Shown here one piece after another: positions 6,160-6,535 of a stretch of 6,535 nucleotides of DNA. The notes beneath the pieces were generated by a model. That model was not told where the DNA came from. It did not search any database and saw nothing but the letters and a program-made list of their open reading frames with translations. The stretch's first letter is position 1. Every line of letters starts with the position of its first letter. The DNA comes from Desulfitobacterium sp. (GTDB lineage Bacteria > Bacillota > Desulfitobacteriia > Desulfitobacteriales > Desulfitobacteriaceae). The position numbers were made by a program, and so were the translations under genes. The DNA lies in contig JAAZLD010000493.1 in NCBI GenBank assembly GCA_012799495.1, positions 1 to 6,535 on the forward strand. The letters are read 5' to 3'.

Positions 6160-6534
6160 TTAGAGCTTAATATCCCGGTTACAATCTTTAGTGTAAATAT
6201 AGGTAAAAGGAGTCCGTCCTACCCCATAGCAGGCCTGGGGAACATAAGGTCCAAACCAGACAAAATCTCCCTTTCTAATGGGGACCCATTGATCATCAAT
6301 AAGATAAACTCCTTCTCCTTCTAAAATATAGAGGCCATGCTCTTGAACATGGGTTTCCACGAAAGGATGACAACCACCAGGCAAAAAGCTAAGTGTATGG
6401 AAATTCACATCAAAACCTAAATCAGTAGGTAATAAATCCTTAATCCGGACATTTTCCATACCATCATAGGCGGCATCTGGCATATCATTAAGGCGTCCCA
6501 CCACTACTCTTGCCTCATGACCCTCTACTGGGCG
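6160..6534 (-). CDS. allE: (S)-ureidoglycine aminohydrolase, C-terminal part, 5' truncated by window edge
   Basis: The frame is open to the window edge, so this is the last 124 residues of a protein usually about 260 long; the GTG at 6504 is internal. The enzyme releases ammonia from (S)-ureidoglycine to give (S)-ureidoglycolate, the step after allantoate amidohydrolase in allantoin breakdown. The fragment is the C-terminal, catalytic cupin. It has the E-x-H-x3-H metal motif in ETHVQEH and a glutamine 34 residues after the last His (in GPYVPQ), the same ligand set and spacing as I recall for the Mn-binding residues E235, H237, H241 and Q275 of the Arabidopsis enzyme. The tail YIYTKDCNRD closely resembles the E. 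coli AllE C-terminus. pucR follows 50 bases downstream on the same strand with no hairpin between, so the two are probably co-transcribed with further purine-catabolism genes beyond the right edge. Confidence 0.93.
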   Translation of the reverse strand, partial: RPVEGHEARVVVGRLNDMPDAAYDGMENVRIKDLLPTDLGFDVNFHTLSFLPGGCHPFVETHVQEHGLYILEGEGVYLIDDQWVPIRKGDFVWFGPYVPQACYGVGRTPFTYIYTKDCNRDIKL

Positions 6535-6535
6535 A

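Overview
The window looks like chromosome from an anaerobic or oxygen-sensitive, moderately AT-rich, clostridia-like member of the Bacillota. The basis is a set of strong AGGAGG-type ribosome binding sites, AT-rich intergenic DNA, a stand-alone FprA-type flavodiiron protein, and a PucR/CdaR-type regulator beside an allantoin-pathway gene. I cannot name the genus from sequence alone.

Layout: the left edge holds the C-terminal 182 residues of an SbcC exonuclease-subunit ATPase on the + strand. After a 282-base AT-rich gap comes a + strand hemolysin III/TrhA-type membrane protein. A 13-bp hairpin terminator separates it from everything to the right, which lies on the - strand. Read in the direction of transcription, these are: the C-terminal half of (S)-ureidoglycine aminohydrolase (allE, cut by the right edge); a PucR-family regulator about 50 bases downstream of it, followed by its own terminator-like hairpin; a small nitroreductase; a small pore-loop ion channel with a non-canonical selectivity filter; and, after a 282-base gap rich in inverted repeats, the flavodiiron protein.

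How they fit together: allE and pucR probably form the tail of a purine/allantoin catabolism operon that carries its own regulator. The nitroreductase, channel and flavodiiron protein look like separate single genes or short units. The flavodiiron protein detoxifies O2 or NO, and the nitroreductase is a general FMN redox enzyme. Three start codons are revised here from ribosome-binding-site and family evidence: channel 3735, nitroreductase 4355 and pucR 6109.

Most of the gene content is ordinary. I found no CRISPR array, transposase, tRNA or rRNA, and no convincing undescribed system. The points most worth a second look are the channel's TAGMGN filter, the nested inverted repeats upstream of the flavodiiron gene, and a hairpin that overlaps the channel's Shine-Dalgarno sequence.
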